From Tuctoria greenei (taxonomy: Eukaryota > Streptophyta > Magnoliopsida > Poales > Poaceae), in assembly GCA_036927565.1 (NCBI GenBank), contig JAYESD010000009.1, forward strand, positions 27,247,601 to 27,311,600: DNA of 64,000 bases, given 5' to 3'. Positions 33,455-46,571 of this stretch are shown piece after piece; within the stretch, counting starts at the first letter, position 1, and every line of letters starts with the position of its first letter. A program made the translations under genes and the position numbers. Below the pieces are notes generated by a model. The model was not told the DNA's origin. It ran no database searches and worked only from the letters and a program-made list of their open reading frames with translations.

Positions 33455-33884
33455 TATTTTCTTCATTTATTCTTTCCTTTTCTATATTTTATTTTAAATG
33501 ATTATATATTATTACTTTGAACGGGATGTCGTCGAGCATGGGGAAGGATGTGAGTGGGTTTCTCAGCAGGTTAGGAGATGCCCTTTTTTAGTGTAGTCAA
33601 CTAGGCAAGAGTGGAGGGTCTCAGTTGCTGAGGCACGTGCCAGAGCTGGCAGGCTGAGCTGTCACCTTACAACGGTCCAAGGTAAATCACATTTTCTTAA
33701 ATTTCATATGTACTTCATTCATCTATATCATGAACCCTCTAATTCGGAAGAACGACTATTCTTCCTTGGAGTCAGAGGCGAGGGTGCCACTTGAGCCACC
33801 ACATGCTGGCTAATCTTCGAGGTTGACTAGCCTGCCTTCCGAGTCGGGTGACCAATCTTCTGGGTCACCTAAAGTGGAGATAGC

Positions 33885-35315
33885 TTAAAGTGCATCTCGG
33901 AAATCTCTTGTGGGTTTTGGATGATTGATGACAAACAAATGAGATCTTAATGGAATTTTTGAAATGAAAGCAGGTATATGAAGAATAAAACTAATGGTGC
34001 ACAAAATGATGAAAAATGAGGATTGAGAAAAGAAAAGCCCAAGTGAAGAATGGAAGCGCAAAGTAGATGTTAATGTATAGGATGTGTGTGAGAGACACAT
34101 CCCAAGAGCTCATAACTTTGCGAGAGGGTAAGGGCCAAAATCAACAATTAAGGAATTCACTGAAGCACCGGGCGTGTCTGTTAACGAGCGGACTAGTCCA
34201 ACACAATTTCTGTTCTCACATGGATAAGTCCTGAACAAAACTGGACTAGTTCGATCAACTCACTGTTCCCACCTGGACAAGTCCGTTCAACTTTCTGATG
34301 TTTTGCCAACACAATACATATCACCTTGCACCGGACAAGTCCGTCTAGTTGCGGACTAGTCTGATTGAGTTTCTGGAGTCATCAAGGACTAGTCTGGTTA
34401 GCTTTTTGTTCCAATGCGGACAAGTCCGTATCACCTCACATTAATTAGGGTTTCAGGTGTGCTGCACAATTCATGCAAGTTCTACACAGCACATCAGACT
34501 AGTCCGGTCCCTGGAGCGGACTAGTCTGACCGTCAGGATCCCTAACGGTAACTTTTTTAGAAAGTCTATAAATAGGTGATCCACGACCCCACAATAGACA
34601 ACTAAGAACCCTAGCATCGTCTTATGTCCCGAGAGCACAAAAACACTTATCCCCACGCATCTAAAGCCCTAAAAAGTTATATCTTTTTGGAATCAAGATT
34701 TGGGAAGTGGAGATCATCTTCTATGCATTGTTGAGCTCTTGGGGTTTGATATCTCAGACACTCTTTCATCTATTGTAAATCTTCCAAGTGTATTTGATTC
34801 GTTTTTCTTGCTGTAATTTTGTGGGAGCCCTCAGCGTGTGAGGTTGTCCTTGACTCGGTGATTACCCCGTGATAGTGGAACTCATGTCGGCCTCTGTGGT
34901 GCCTTGAAGAGGATAAGGGTTGCTTGAGACTCAACTCTTTGTGGTATCCTCAAAGACGAGTAGATATCTTTGGTGAGATCAAGCCTCGGTAAAAATCCTT
35001 ATCTCATGTGTTCTTGTTCTTCATCTTTGCAATTATCATCATCTTGGGCATAGGTTGATCAAACTTGCAACTTGTATTAATTTTGTATTCACATGCTAAT
35101 CACTTACTCAAGTTGTTAGGATAGTTTACTATTTTCCACTACTAAATTGTTCGAGAAAATTACATTAACTGTTAATATTTCATATGCATAAATATAACAC
35201 CGAACTAGTCTGTATCCTACACCGGACTAGTCCGACCCTCCTGTATTTGATATTTCTATTATGTGTTGCAGGAAAAAGTTTCAATGCCTATTCACCCCCC
35301 TCTAGGCCACATTCA
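33885..35315 (+). mobile_element. SIRE-type solo LTR, 1431 bp
   Basis: It starts TTAAAGTGCATCTCGG (a one-base variant of TGAAAGTGCATC) and ends CCCCTCTAGGCCACATTCA, both as in the SIRE-type LTRs at 2195 and 56816. The flanks carry ATAGC and CTAGC, a 5-bp target repeat with one mismatch. It has GGACTAGTCC-type boxes throughout (34180-34530 and 35200-35235) and a TATA box at 34567. It lies inside the second gene of CACTA element 1, with no internal region left. Confidence 0.82.
34567..34574 (+). promoter_or_regulatory. TATA box of the solo LTR
   Basis: TATAAATA follows the box-rich U3 part and is followed by the same AGGTG phrase as in the LTR at 57519. The role is inferred from position. Confidence 0.5.
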
Positions 35316-35519
35316 CTAGCTCAAGTGGTGGACTTGGAGGGGCTCCTCCCCCAATTCCTATAGATGAGGTGAATCATGTGGTTATTCTAGCTATTCAATT
35401 TAGATCATTTTGTAGTTTTAGTATTTACGTAATGATTTGGCAATTGTTTTACAACTCTTCACCACATGTAGGTGAATAGTTTCCTTGAAGGGTTGTTGTG
35501 GTTGCACTACCCCAGTGAG

Positions 35520-35646
35520 GGCTTGTTTGGGTATGATGAATCTGCTCACATAGGAGCACAATGGAGTGGAAAATAAACTAATTTTTACTTCAATCCCCAT
35601 CAATCCACATCAAATGGAGAGTAATTTCCTCTATCCAAACATGGCC
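35520..35646. mobile_element. Small MITE, 127 bp
   Basis: The ends GGCTTGTTTGGGTA and (reversed right end) GGCCATGTTTGGATA form imperfect inverted repeats. A TGAG direct repeat flanks it on both sides (35516-35519, 35647-35650). The terminal phrase resembles hAT or Tourist-type MITEs of grasses; the superfamily is uncertain. Confidence 0.55.
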
Positions 35647-36733
35647 TGAGGTGGTCACCAACAGCGGCAACCATGTCCCTGTCATGTCGTGGGACGACTA
35701 CACTCGCGTCCCTAACCTTGCTCATAGGAATGCTCAGGAGGTAATGTGGTCCGATTTCATGGTTATAATAGGAAGATCATTTTGCAAGCGATCTCCAATG
35801 CCTATATTCAAGCTATGAGAGAGAACTTGGAGAGGCATCTGGGCCAAGAGCTGGGGGTGTTCAGAGATGTGGCAGACACGTGCTTCATGGCGGAGCAATA
35901 CTTGCCAATTTTGATTGCTTCATTATTAAGTTATGTTAACAATTTTTTAATCAAATACAAAATGAGTGTAGGTCGGTGTTTTCTAGTTGGAGGACTGTTC
36001 GAAGGCATACGAAGCCCTCTATAGGATGTGGGACAATGATGTGTTCATCGTTACATCTAGGAGGGCTCGAGAGAGAAGAGGAACATCCAAGGAGGCCATG
36101 GGTTTGGTGCGGATGGCTATCTACGTCTCGCTAAACCATGGTAAGTGTGGCCCTAGTTATTTCTAAGTAATCATAATATAATTAGCATACTAACACGTAT
36201 CCATAGGCGAGAGTGCGGTCAGGAGCTGACCGCTATGTAGGTGTGGAAGAGGGGTCACAGGAGAAGTGACCCTTCATAGCCCAACCAGCTGTGCACTCAG
36301 GTGGCGACATGTCGGATGGTAAGTTCTGAATGTACTTCTATTGAATTGTAACTAATAATGTTGCTGACTTAGTTTTCTTATATTTGTAGGCAAGAAATGG
36401 GTAGGAGGCGGTGAGGCTTCACGGTGAAGGGTACAATGAGTTGTCATTTGTTTTAATTACAAAATCTTAATAATATTTGTTCTTTTTGTGTTTGCTATGT
36501 TCGATGAAGTGGTCGACTCGAGGTAGGCGAGACCTTCCTCTATGGCCTCTTCATTGCAGTCGGGTGGACGAAACCTTCGTGCATCAAAGAGGGATCTAAA
36601 GCTCCAGAGTGTCTAGATTGAGCTTCAGAGGACACAAAAGAGGCTCCAAAGCCGTTGCTCAGAGGCAAGAAGCGGCTACCTGGGCTAGAGATGAGTATTA
36701 AACCAACTTAATGTTATAGATGCAAGCGGATAA

Positions 36734-37094
36734 GCAAGTAAGTAATTTATTATACTTAACATTTCCGACATTTTATTGACATGCTTGTGCTAATGCTTTG
36801 TAATCACAAACTATAGGTACCCGACATACCGGATACTGTCATGCACAGGGTAAAAGCACCTAAGTACCTTGCCTCCCTACTGAGGCAGGGTCCGATGGCA
36901 CCACGCGCCTAGAAGGCCCGAACCCCGGCCTACCTAAGGTACGGGTTTCAGTGCTACCACATGGACCCCAAGACGGGGTCCAAGTCCCCTGAAGAGATGG
37001 GCTCCTGAGCGGCCACATGTCCAGTAGGACGGAATCTCGCTCCTCCATAGGAGCTGGCTCCAGTGCTGCCATGTGGTCCGAAGCACCAAGTCGG
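36734..37094. repeat. GC-rich imperfect repeat array, left part
   Basis: After the end of CACTA element 1 the sequence contains repeated phrases such as CTCCATAGGAGCTGGCTCC and GTGCTGCCATGTGG. The array continues at 48104 on the other side of the 11-kb LTR element, with matching phrases (CTCCATAGGGGCAGGTTC, GGCTGCCATGTGG). Frames on the minus strand are by-products of the repeats. Confidence 0.5.
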
Positions 37095-38610
37095 TGTTGA
37101 CATTTCTTACGTCACAGATCATCTCTCCAAAGAGATGAGGTCCATAAGCACATGGAAACTGTCGTGTAGCATTTCACCAAGAGTATTCCCAAGGATATCA
37201 TATTTATCCCAAAGGAAGGCAATGGAATAAAGTAAATACTACTCTTATGATCAAGCTATGGGATACTAATCAGTTATCAAGACAGCGTTGAACTGATAAT
37301 ATATGGGTAGTGTGACACACACCTAAGCAATCTATTCTAAAGGGTAGATGAGTCCTAATGGAGATTATACTAAGAGTTGGGGAGTTTCTCCTACAATGCT
37401 TCTAGTATACATATACATAGCCTAGGTTAGTTACTAATGAGCATGTTACTGGTGAATCCTTATGCTAAGTTTTTCAACGCATCGGGCATGGGTTTACCCC
37501 TAACAATACTAGGGCGACTCCCGCCAAGAGCCCGTGGCATTGCGGAACATGGAGGATCACAAAGGACAAATAGGGCCTTCACCATCTACTGCCAACCTCT
37601 TCAATTCGTGGGTCTACGAGCCATCCAATGCTACTTACTATTCTAGCTCCATGCTAGCATACTAAGTAACTACGTTAGAGGCTAGAGTACAAGTACCTCT
37701 CTAAGGCAATGACTAACCTAAACATCATTGAACCAATGTTGAGACATAGCATAATTTATTCATATCAACATGATCATATCATAACTAATTAGACTATAGT
37801 GGGGGTTCGTAGTGTTTATTATGATATATCAGAAGTGATATGGCATAATCATAAAGACTACTCCTACCACATACATGGAATCCACAATCAAACAAGAAAC
37901 GCTTCATCCAAGTATACAAATAAAAGAAGACTAAAGATAATATCTTTATTATGCATAAAGTCACAAATATAAGAAAAGATACATGAGTCATACCTTTCTC
38001 AACTTGGACTTGGGACTAGAGGCTCTCCTCTCTATAGCCTAACTCCACTAAGGACTAAGAGCTCTAGTGTATACAACATAATGATGCTCAAGTGGTGTGT
38101 GTTGAAGTGAGGGGTCCTATTTATAGCTTGGAGAAGGGTCGGTTCCCGTCACCAAAAGCGCGCGAATCTGTCATTAACGACTTCTTCAAGCAGGGAGAAG
38201 CCAACATGTGGAAGCTGATCGGGTTTGGAGGAGAGACCAGGTCGGCCGACTAGGGTTCGGTCGACCTGGTAAGTCCTCCAAACGGTCTATGCTTTCTTGG
38301 GGTGACTTCCAGGTGGGTCCCCTGTACTGATATAGGGTGTACACCTTTGGATGGCCTCAAATACTTCTGTTTGTGGGCCATTTGATATATGTGGTGCCAC
38401 ATGTCGGTGCTTGATTGGATGGGATGATATTTTATAGGATCCACCCCCTTGTTTCACTTCAATTCTGTATAAAATACCTGCATGCAGAAATTTCTCCAAG
38501 TACAAGTGGAAATAGGTTAAATAGAAAGGTGATGTGTGCAAGAAATGATATTTCTTTCACATAATTGAGCTATATTGACGGGTGAAATTGGTATATAACA
38601 GCCATCAACA
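37095..38610 (-). repeat. LARD-like element 3' LTR
   Basis: It matches 46572-48103 along its whole length, with TG...CA ends on the plus strand (TGTTGACATTTC and GCCATCAACA). The minus-strand purine tract beside 38610 makes this the 3' LTR. A minus-strand TATAAATA is at 38119-38127. Confidence 0.85.
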
Positions 38611-39674
38611 AACACCCCCAAGATTATCCTTTGCTCGCCCCGAGCAAAGTCAAGACTTTAGGTTGATGATCAGAAGTTTCTACGATGTTCTACTTTACAA
38701 AGGTATCATGTGCATAACAAAATACTCTACCTAGTATTGCAAAAATTGACATGGTACTTCACCCATCTTAAGTCATTATGGGGCTTATGCCATCTCCTAT
38801 TCGTGGGTGGTTGAAAGATAGAACAAAAAATGAAGCACACATACCCTAGAGATCATGTTCCACTCAAATTTCATAGAGTTCAATTTAGATTATAAGTACC
38901 TCAATTGTATTCTCTTAGTCTCTCCTTTATGTGTAGTGGAAATATGTCCTCACCAAGTCATTTTTCCTAAATTCATCCTACCACTAGATAAGGCTTGTAT
39001 GTGGAGCTTGGTAGGGAATATAGTAGGCACAGATGCAACACATAATACTGCTAAGTCAAAAAATCAAGTCTTAGGAGAAATCATTTGAAAACTATTTTTC
39101 AAGAATAGTGGATGTGTGATGGAGTGGAAGTGGATGTGGATATTTGAGATGACTCCTTTTGTGGACTCTCTTATTTTGCAGGGATGAAACATGGCTACTT
39201 TTCTCTCTCTTTTTTTCTCATGCTTTTGATGTAACCATGCATTTTTTTGTAGCCATGTTTTCTTCTCCCTTTTTATGCAAGAAATTAGGAGAGAGTACAT
39301 AAACATGAAGGGTATGGAGTTTCTCTTATTATTCTGGAAGGATGGTATGATGGGATTTTGTTTACTTCTAGTGTAGAAGTATAGCATGTGCAAGTGAAGT
39401 CTTGAATTCAAAAATTAACAAATGAAATCTCACATAGGTCTATACTAGTTTGACAATGCTCAATGTGAAGAAAAATATCATATGCATATGGTCTATCAAT
39501 GTAATGTATCATATGGATTTGGTAGGTATTTGCAATCAAATGAGAGTAACTTAAATATTTTTAGAATTTCTTTGGAAATCTAAGTTTCACTTTCAAACTA
39601 GGAATAGGAGCCCTATCACTATATCATATCTCACAAGAACTTAGAATTGGATTAAGCTTTTGCTACCAATAGTT
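38611..39674 (-). other. LARD-like interior, left segment
   Basis: The sequence next to the 3' LTR is AT-rich and non-coding. The longest frame (39064-39411 minus) is biased in composition and has no family features. The segment resumes at 42617 after a nested solo LTR. Confidence 0.6.
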
Positions 39675-42616
39675 TGTAACACCCTCATTTTCATCCATCA
39701 TATATTGCATCCATTCTTATCCATGTCTAACATGAATACAACACAAAAGTAACAAGATTAAAATGAATTAGGACCAAAACAGCAATTAAAAACCTCGCTT
39801 AATACGGACTTATCCGGATTGGACCCCATACTAGTCCAATTTAGCTACTGTTGTCCCTCAGACTTTTCCGTTAATTGCTACGGATTAGTCCAGAAATCGG
39901 TTCTGATGTTCTCCGGACCTGTCCATTGTTTTGCAGACTAATCCAGTTTTGTTTATGTTCCCGTCCGGACTTGTCTGTTGTTTGTACGAACTTGTCTGAT
40001 GATCTCCATTAGAAATTCCCAAGAACTCGGTCCAGATTTTGAAACTGGACACTGGCTTGTTCGGCCTTGTACTGGACTTGTCTGTTTGACTCTCTAATCT
40101 TGAACGGACTTGTCTAGTGTTGCACCGGACTTCTCCATTGAACTCTTTGTACCCGATCGGACTTGTCCAGCCTCACTACGGACTAGTCCAGTGTGTAGGG
40201 TTTCGATTCGGATTCTATTTTTCCTCCACGATGAGTTATTTCGTAATTGCCTTAATTGGGCCTAAGAACATCGTGCATCACCCCTGAAGAGCCCAAGAAA
40301 GGCTCTACCAAGGCCTTTGCTTGATTGCACCAACTTTGACTTGCATTCCACCCTAACCTTACCATGTCTCCTCTTATATAAACACCCTACGGTCCACCCT
40401 TCACCCTTTTTGCCAGCGATAGAAAAACCCTTCACCCCTGCCACATCGTGCGCCACCACTCTTCGAGAAGGAAGGATTCCTCACTTCTAGGAGAGAAGGA
40501 GGACAAGGAGAGGAAGGATCAATCGAGATCGTCATCGCTGCTGCGATCTTCTTCATCGATTCTTCGAAGTCAACTTTCTCTTTGTCAATTCCTTCTCTTC
40601 ATTGGATCTAAACGTCAAGTCCTCGAGTTTCACCAAATCATCGACCTTTGAACCCTAGTATTATCAGTAAATACCTTAGATTCACCTTTCTTACGTCAAT
40701 TTTGGTTCCATATCTAAATAAACTACGCTCTAGTTGGAAATTCGCTAAAACCTTAGTCGTAGCAGACTTGTTCGGTCCATTGCGGACTAGTCTGATGAAC
40801 TCTCTGGTCCAGAACGGACATGTCCGGCCCATTGTGCGGACTAGTCCGGTCTTTCAATTCTGGAATTCCTGGAACTTCTTTAGTTTCCTCCGAAGTGACT
40901 CGAAATTTGCTCTAACATGTAAAACTTAATTGTAACTAGATAGTAAGCAACAATAGCAACATAATAACATGTATTACATAATAATTGCATCATTCATGCA
41001 TGTCATGGCATATTGAGTACTATGAGCATTTCTTGATTGTAATGTTTGTCGTGTGGAATAGAAGGTAGCGTTCTAGAGGGTGCCTACAAGGACCTCTAGC
41101 AACAGAACTTCGAAGTTATCGATCCAAACCAGCCACAAGAGCAAGACAAGTGTCCTTGACCATTTTGATCCTGTTTGAAATGTTTTGTTTGCAAAATTGC
41201 ATGCTTGTGCCAAAATGATGGGAAACCCATGATAGGTGTTTACTAGACTTGTATGACCACCCTTGTCGCTTGGGTTATATTGTTGGGAGTCGGGAAGGGT
41301 ATCTTACCTTTTTTCTCTGCTTTGACTTAATTGGGATCGAAAATACCTAAATGACTCATTATGAACTAATAGACTATGTGAATTGATTATAAAGATGATT
41401 TAAGTAACTGGGGCTTGGGAGATCAACACAAGCATGGTTTGTGGACTGGGTTGAATAATATGGTGGTTTTGCTTGCCTTAGATCTAAGGACCGATTCATG
41501 CGAGAATAAGCCAGGACAATAGTGCCACCACAAGGCCTAATATGGGTGCAACTTATCTGATTAATTAGCTGTATTGACAACATTGTTCGAATAATTTGGG
41601 GGAGCGGGGAATGGAGTCGGTTGGGTTTGCAATAGTGGCGGGACTGTCCTGGGATCCAAACGGCACAAGAGGTGGCCCTTGATTGGATGTGCTCAGTTGT
41701 GAGACATCACCTCAGGTGAAACCTTAGTGGGTCTGAATATGCTGGTAGTCCCTTTGTAAAGGCTTTTTTGTGATCTCTTGGCTACACACCGTTGGAAGTG
41801 TGTAATGTGACCGATGGGTCACGGGCAACATGGAGGTTATTTAGTCACCAAAAGGTGATGAAATCACCAACTTGTGGATAAAGTGGTACAACCTCTGCAG
41901 AGTGTTAAAGACTATCATGATAGTCATGCTCCCGGTTATGAGCACCTGGAGAACTTCCATGATTAGAGTTGGAATTGGGATTTGTGATGGTTTCAGATAT
42001 GGTTATGGTTTAGGTTATGACAAATGGACATGGTTGGTTATGAAGGTGAGAAATTGGCATATGGATGTCTATTAAATTGATGTATGAGATATGATGGTAA
42101 GTGAGAATGATGGATATGGTTTTGATGTTTACTTGGAATATGATGGGATTAAAATCACATTGACATAGCAGGATGTTTTTTACTTGTTTATGAAATGTAC
42201 TTTTCTGCAATTAGCCATTTATCATCATTCCTTGTTTAAGCTACATGTCATATTTTCCCACACTTGCTGAGTACGCCACATGCTCACCCTGGCAATTCCC
42301 CCACCAACAGTTTCAGGTGATGTTTGGGAGTACGATGAGGTTACTACGGAGTACTAGGTTGTGTGCTATCGTCGACTTTCCTGTGGTGTGGACTCGTGCT
42401 GCCTAGCTATGCTTAGTTTAGTTTATTTTCCACTGCAGTAATAATAATTTGAGCTTTGTAATTCAAGAATCATTGAATATTTGTATCAAAAGATATATCT
42501 GTTAGTTATGATGTGGTAACTTTCTGTCTATTGTTTGTGAAGCTCTCATGTATGTGTTATGAACATCCTAGGCACATATGCGTTCACTTGGTTCATTTTC
42601 GGAATCGGGTGTCACA
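39675..42616 (+). mobile_element. Long solo LTR, TGTAACACCC type, 2.94 kb
   Basis: It starts TGTAACACCC and ends GGGTGTCACA, an inverted-repeat pair typical of some long plant LTRs (possibly Del/Tekay-type gypsy; uncertain). A TATATAAA box at 40375-40382 fits a plus-oriented promoter. No coding sequence is present. The first 500 bases are dense in GGACTTGTCC/GGACTAGTCC-like boxes. The 5-bp flanks (TAGTT, CAATT) match at only three positions, so the borders are supported mainly by the ends. Confidence 0.6.
40375..40382 (+). promoter_or_regulatory. TATA box of the long LTR
   Basis: TATATAAA lies about 700 bases inside the LTR, after the box-rich part. The role is inferred from sequence and position. 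Confidence 0.45.
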
Positions 42617-45600
42617 CAATTTCAAAATCAAGGCAAAAGTAATTCTACCCTTTGAAAGCAATATTTTGGAGAGTAGTAAGTTGTAAACTAGGGATTTAGA
42701 AAAACTAAAACAGAGCAATTATTCATCATTTCATCTACATGAATTCTAAATCATTCTTACCACACATCTTTTATTTTATTAACCTAACCTATACTACATT
42801 ATTATTAATCTCTTTTTTTAGATGCAAATGTGGTGGAAATAAATAAGTAAAATAATGGAATGCAAATGGGATGTGATACAAGTTACCTCAAGTGGGGGTC
42901 CTCACCCAAACTTGTTCTTGGTCAAGGTCCGTGATAGGGGTTGAAACCCTAACGACGAATGTGGGCCATGATGTTGGCTTAATCTTGCCGCAGCATGGCT
43001 TTGACATTGGAGGGATGAGTGTCAATGTTGGTTGCCTTCCATGGGAGCCATGAGTGTGGTTGGAGAGAGTGTCGTTGATGTCGCTCGTCAACACCTCAAG
43101 GTCTCTTATGTGTTGGATGCACTTTGTTATTCCATGGCTAAGGTAATAATAACCCTTAGCTACAAAGGAATGGTGGGCACTCAACATGGTTGAGTGTGTT
43201 CCGTCATTCTTTGGCTAAGGTGTATCATACCTTCTTTCCATATAGGAATATCTTGTACCTCTCATGCATTAGGTGTGATCCGTCATTCCTTGGCTAAGTT
43301 AATGGTAACCTTTAGCCACAAAGGAGTGACATGTACCCAACATTTGTTGAGTACGATCCGTTATTCCTTGGATAAGGTACAACATACTTATAACCACAAA
43401 GGGATGGCGTGCACTCAACATGGGTTGAGTGCGATCTGTTGTTCCTTGCCTAAGGTATACCTTCTAGCCACATAGGAACATCTTGCACCCAATATACATT
43501 GGACGTGATCTTTGACATTTCTTGGTTAAAGTACATCATACCTTTTAGCCACAAAGGAATAACTCACACCTAATGATGGTGGCAATTCCGTTGATCTTGA
43601 ATGAGTGCTTAGAATAGTTGAGAACGTAATGCTCTCACATATTTGTAGCAGCCCATTGGTTGCTCATGGAGGGTTTCCTTGTTAAATCTCCGGCCTCGTA
43701 TAGTTACGATTGACCTTCGAGCTTAATTTCCGATAGGTGGCAATCATCCTAATTTACTCCTTGGCCAAAAGATGTTGAAATGGAATCCTCTCAGGGTTTC
43801 CAACAATCGGATCTCTGAATGCCTGCATAGTAATATTACTCCTGCAAACTTCGCCTCTATGATAGAGAGGGATGGTTAGCTCCCGATACTTTGTGCAAAT
43901 GAATTTTTGGTTTAGGTAACCAAATCTTCATTTGTACGTGTGGGGAAGAACAAAATCAAAGATGCATTTGGTCCAATTTCAAGTGTATCCATGAACAATG
44001 TATGAATCATTGATGGGAGTGGGGCTTTTTGGATAAATCAATTTGCACATTTTCTAAAGCTCCTACTCATAGCAATGCAATTGATATAAATACACTATAT
44101 GGATCCCTTCATCTTGTAAAATTTCTAACCATCATAGATTTTTACAAGAGCAAATATTTATCATGTGGATTATGACAAACAAGATTCTCAATTTTATTCT
44201 CGTGAGCATTTTTAATTTCTTGCCTAGAAATTTGAAATTTAGTGATTAATGTATGAATGAATTTCCAATCAAAATTATGGACATCACTATTCCTAGGTTG
44301 GTACATACCAATTCAACCATTAAGTAATTACATAAGCATTACCTAGGTAAAGAATGTCTAAGTCAATTTTAGCAATGCTTATGAAATTCGAGGTACTTGT
44401 TTAAGTTGATTCCTAACTAATGTGTCATTCCCTTTTGAAGAATCAAAAAGAGCAACGCCAACACTTACTCTTGTGAGGATGCATAAGAATTGAATGATGA
44501 GAAGGTGTAAAACTTCCTTACTAATATAAGCTAAAATCATTTAATCCTAATGTAATTCCAACAACAGAAAATTTTAAACTTGTACCTCAATTGAAGAGCA
44601 GTCCGGGTTGAAGGTCGTTGTGTGAGTAACTCACGACCATGAATTTTGGTGTCGCCTTCATGTTCAATGTCTCCCGCGAAGTTGAGGTTGATGTTGAATA
44701 AGCTTCATCTTGTTCCTCCATTGGACCATTATCTTGAGCATTTCTCCACCATGAACTCAAAATGAGATTTATGGAGGGATGTGTGCTTGGTGGGGCATTC
44801 CAACCTCTTCACATATTTTGTCCTGCCTGCACTAATAATCAAGAACAAACAAAACAACTCGAAAATAGGTTACGTTAGCTACAAAGCATATTGTACCCTT
44901 TGTCAAATTGTTTTGCCCAACTTCAAACAACTTCAAATGCAATGAATATTTAAGGGAAATATTTTTAAATATTTTTGGTTTGAATTAGGAAGATGAATTC
45001 AAGTGGTTATGCCCAAGGTTCATATCCAAATAAATATATTTCCTAATTAAAAATTTTAGTTTTATGATGGTTGGAAATTTTACTTTCCAACATGCAAGTG
45101 TGAAAATTTAAACATGATAAATGCAAATGCAAAGACTGTTGGAAAATTTAAATATGCAATTTGAGAAAGCAAATATGAGATAACTACCAATTAACCTATT
45201 GGCAACGACTCATCAAATTTTTGAAGTCCGATGAGTGGGACTTACCTCCACCCTGTTTGGTTCGATGACTTATTGTCCAATTCCGGAGTTGAAGATATGG
45301 ACAACTTCTCTTGATTGACATGCCAAATCTCATTTGGCATGTCAATTGGACATGTGAACCATATGGTGGTCCTAGCCTCTTTGTCATCTTGATGAATACT
45401 TGTTAATGTAGTGGCGGCTTTCTCCCTCTTGAAGATATTCTTCTTATGAGCATGGTGAGGCTTGTCCTTCTTTAGGGGTATCACTTCGACCATCTTTATA
45501 TTCTTTGGGTTTAACCCATACTTTGATCATAGATCAAAGGTTTCCTTGGGCATGATGACATGTGGACTCCACAATCAAATAAGAAATGCTCCATCCACAA

Positions 45601-46571
45601 TGTCACTTGCCCTACGTTGCATGGGCTTCGTTGAAGTGTAGGAATCCCAACGAATGATTGTGGGATATCTTGGATCTTGTATGCTCTTTAAGTTTCTTGT
45701 CCTTGGCCAAGAGCTTCATGTAAATGTTGTCTTGATTTCTTGCTTGACCATGGACAAGATACTTCAACGTAGGCTAGTTGAACTTAAATCCTTTGAAATC
45801 CCTATAGCCTCCGTGATTACAAGGGTGATGTTGATTCAACCTTGACCTCCTTGTAGGTGATAGCCATTGATTGAAAGGAAGAATCCTCATATGTCTTAGG
45901 GAAATGATTCCCCGAGTAGCCCATGTTGACATGGATTTTCACAAATCATGTGAATATCCATGGCTTGGATCATCAAAACACTTATCCATTGGCTTTATCT
46001 TCATGATACTTCAATGGTAGGTGTAGTCACATAACTAGCATGCACACCTTGTTAAGTGGTGTGCATGGCAAGCTAAGGGAGCTAGAGCATTCTCAATGCA
46101 CCCCTTGAGTGGAGACCATATTCTCATTCATGATTAATGAGAATAGTACTCCTTCAGCTCCAGCACGAATGTGGATTGGTGGAGTCAACCCATGACACAA
46201 GCGTTGGATGAAGAGCCATTTATCCACCCCATGGTGGAGAAAAACCAAGAAGAACTATTCGATCCTCCCTCAAGCTTGGGGATGAATGACTTTGTCTTCT
46301 ACTGGAAGCTAAAATTCTTCCACAAAAAGGCTATGGTGTTTCCTAGCGAACATTTGTTGAGGTACACCTTGAATCATGTTGCAGTTGAGCACTTGCGTCC
46401 TCATTGGCCATCCCATAAAATGGGTTAGCCAACACTACCTTGTTTTCACACAAAAGAGGAAAACAAACAAGGATAATTCCGTCTCATAACTATTAGTACC
46501 TATAGCTTAATCACGAGTGTTAGCTATCCTTCACTTCATGTGCCTTCCCCAGTAACAACGCAAGAAATGCA
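42617..46571 (-). other. LARD-like interior, right segment
   Basis: This is 4 kb of AT-rich non-coding sequence with no recognisable retroelement protein. It contains a 78-bp tandem repeat (43124-43595). Small frames (45196-45493 minus, 46171-46428 plus) lack conserved motifs. The end next to the 5' LTR, read on the minus strand as TTGCGTTGTTACTGGGGAAG, is where a primer site would be, but I cannot assign a tRNA. Confidence 0.6.
43124..43595. repeat. Imperfect tandem repeat, six units of about 78 bp
   Basis: Unit starts fall near 43124, 43203, 43281, 43361, 43439 and 43517. Each has TCATTCCTTGGCTAAGGT, then TTTAGCCACAAAGGAATG, then CACTCAACATGGTTGAGTG-like, with substitutions. The first two phrases are partly complementary (CCTTGGCTAA against TTAGCCACAAAGG), and the third is a palindrome, so each unit could fold into two hairpins. 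Confidence 0.8.

Larger units (their letters stand above)
33526..36733 (+). pseudogene. CACTA element 1 second gene (TNPA/PTTA-like), degenerate
   Basis: It starts MSSSMGKDV at 33526 and aligns by eye with the multi-exon gene at 54408-56484 of element 2. Segments around 35660-35760 (SWDDYTRVPNLAHRNAQE), 36020-36140, 36190-36320 and 36530-36720 match its later exons. A 1.43-kb solo LTR sits in the region of exon 2, and a 127-bp MITE just before the exon 3 equivalent. No continuous frame remains. The family (transposase_24/PTTA) supplies the DNA-binding partner of TNP2 in En/Spm elements. Confidence 0.65.
28430..36830 (+). mobile_element. CACTA (En/Spm) element 1, degenerate
   Basis: It is defined by subterminal repeats (TTTACGATGG and CGTCGTAAGTAA types), a decayed TNP2 transposase gene and a decayed second gene, in the same order and orientation as CACTA element 2. 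The terminal CACTA motifs were not found, so borders are approximate. It contains a SIRE-type solo LTR and a small MITE. Compared with element 2 its genes carry many more stops, so it is the older copy. Confidence 0.72.

Noticed and set aside
41872..42210. Small frames inside the long TGTAACACCC LTR
   Set aside because: Low-complexity, opposite-strand overlaps, no family features.
43124..43595. CRISPR-like array
   Set aside because: Units are contiguous and diverged, with no unique spacers, and the context is a plant retroelement.
46171..46428. 85-codon plus-strand frame near the LARD-like 5' LTR
   Set aside because: The element is on the minus strand and the frame has no recognisable domain or codon pattern.
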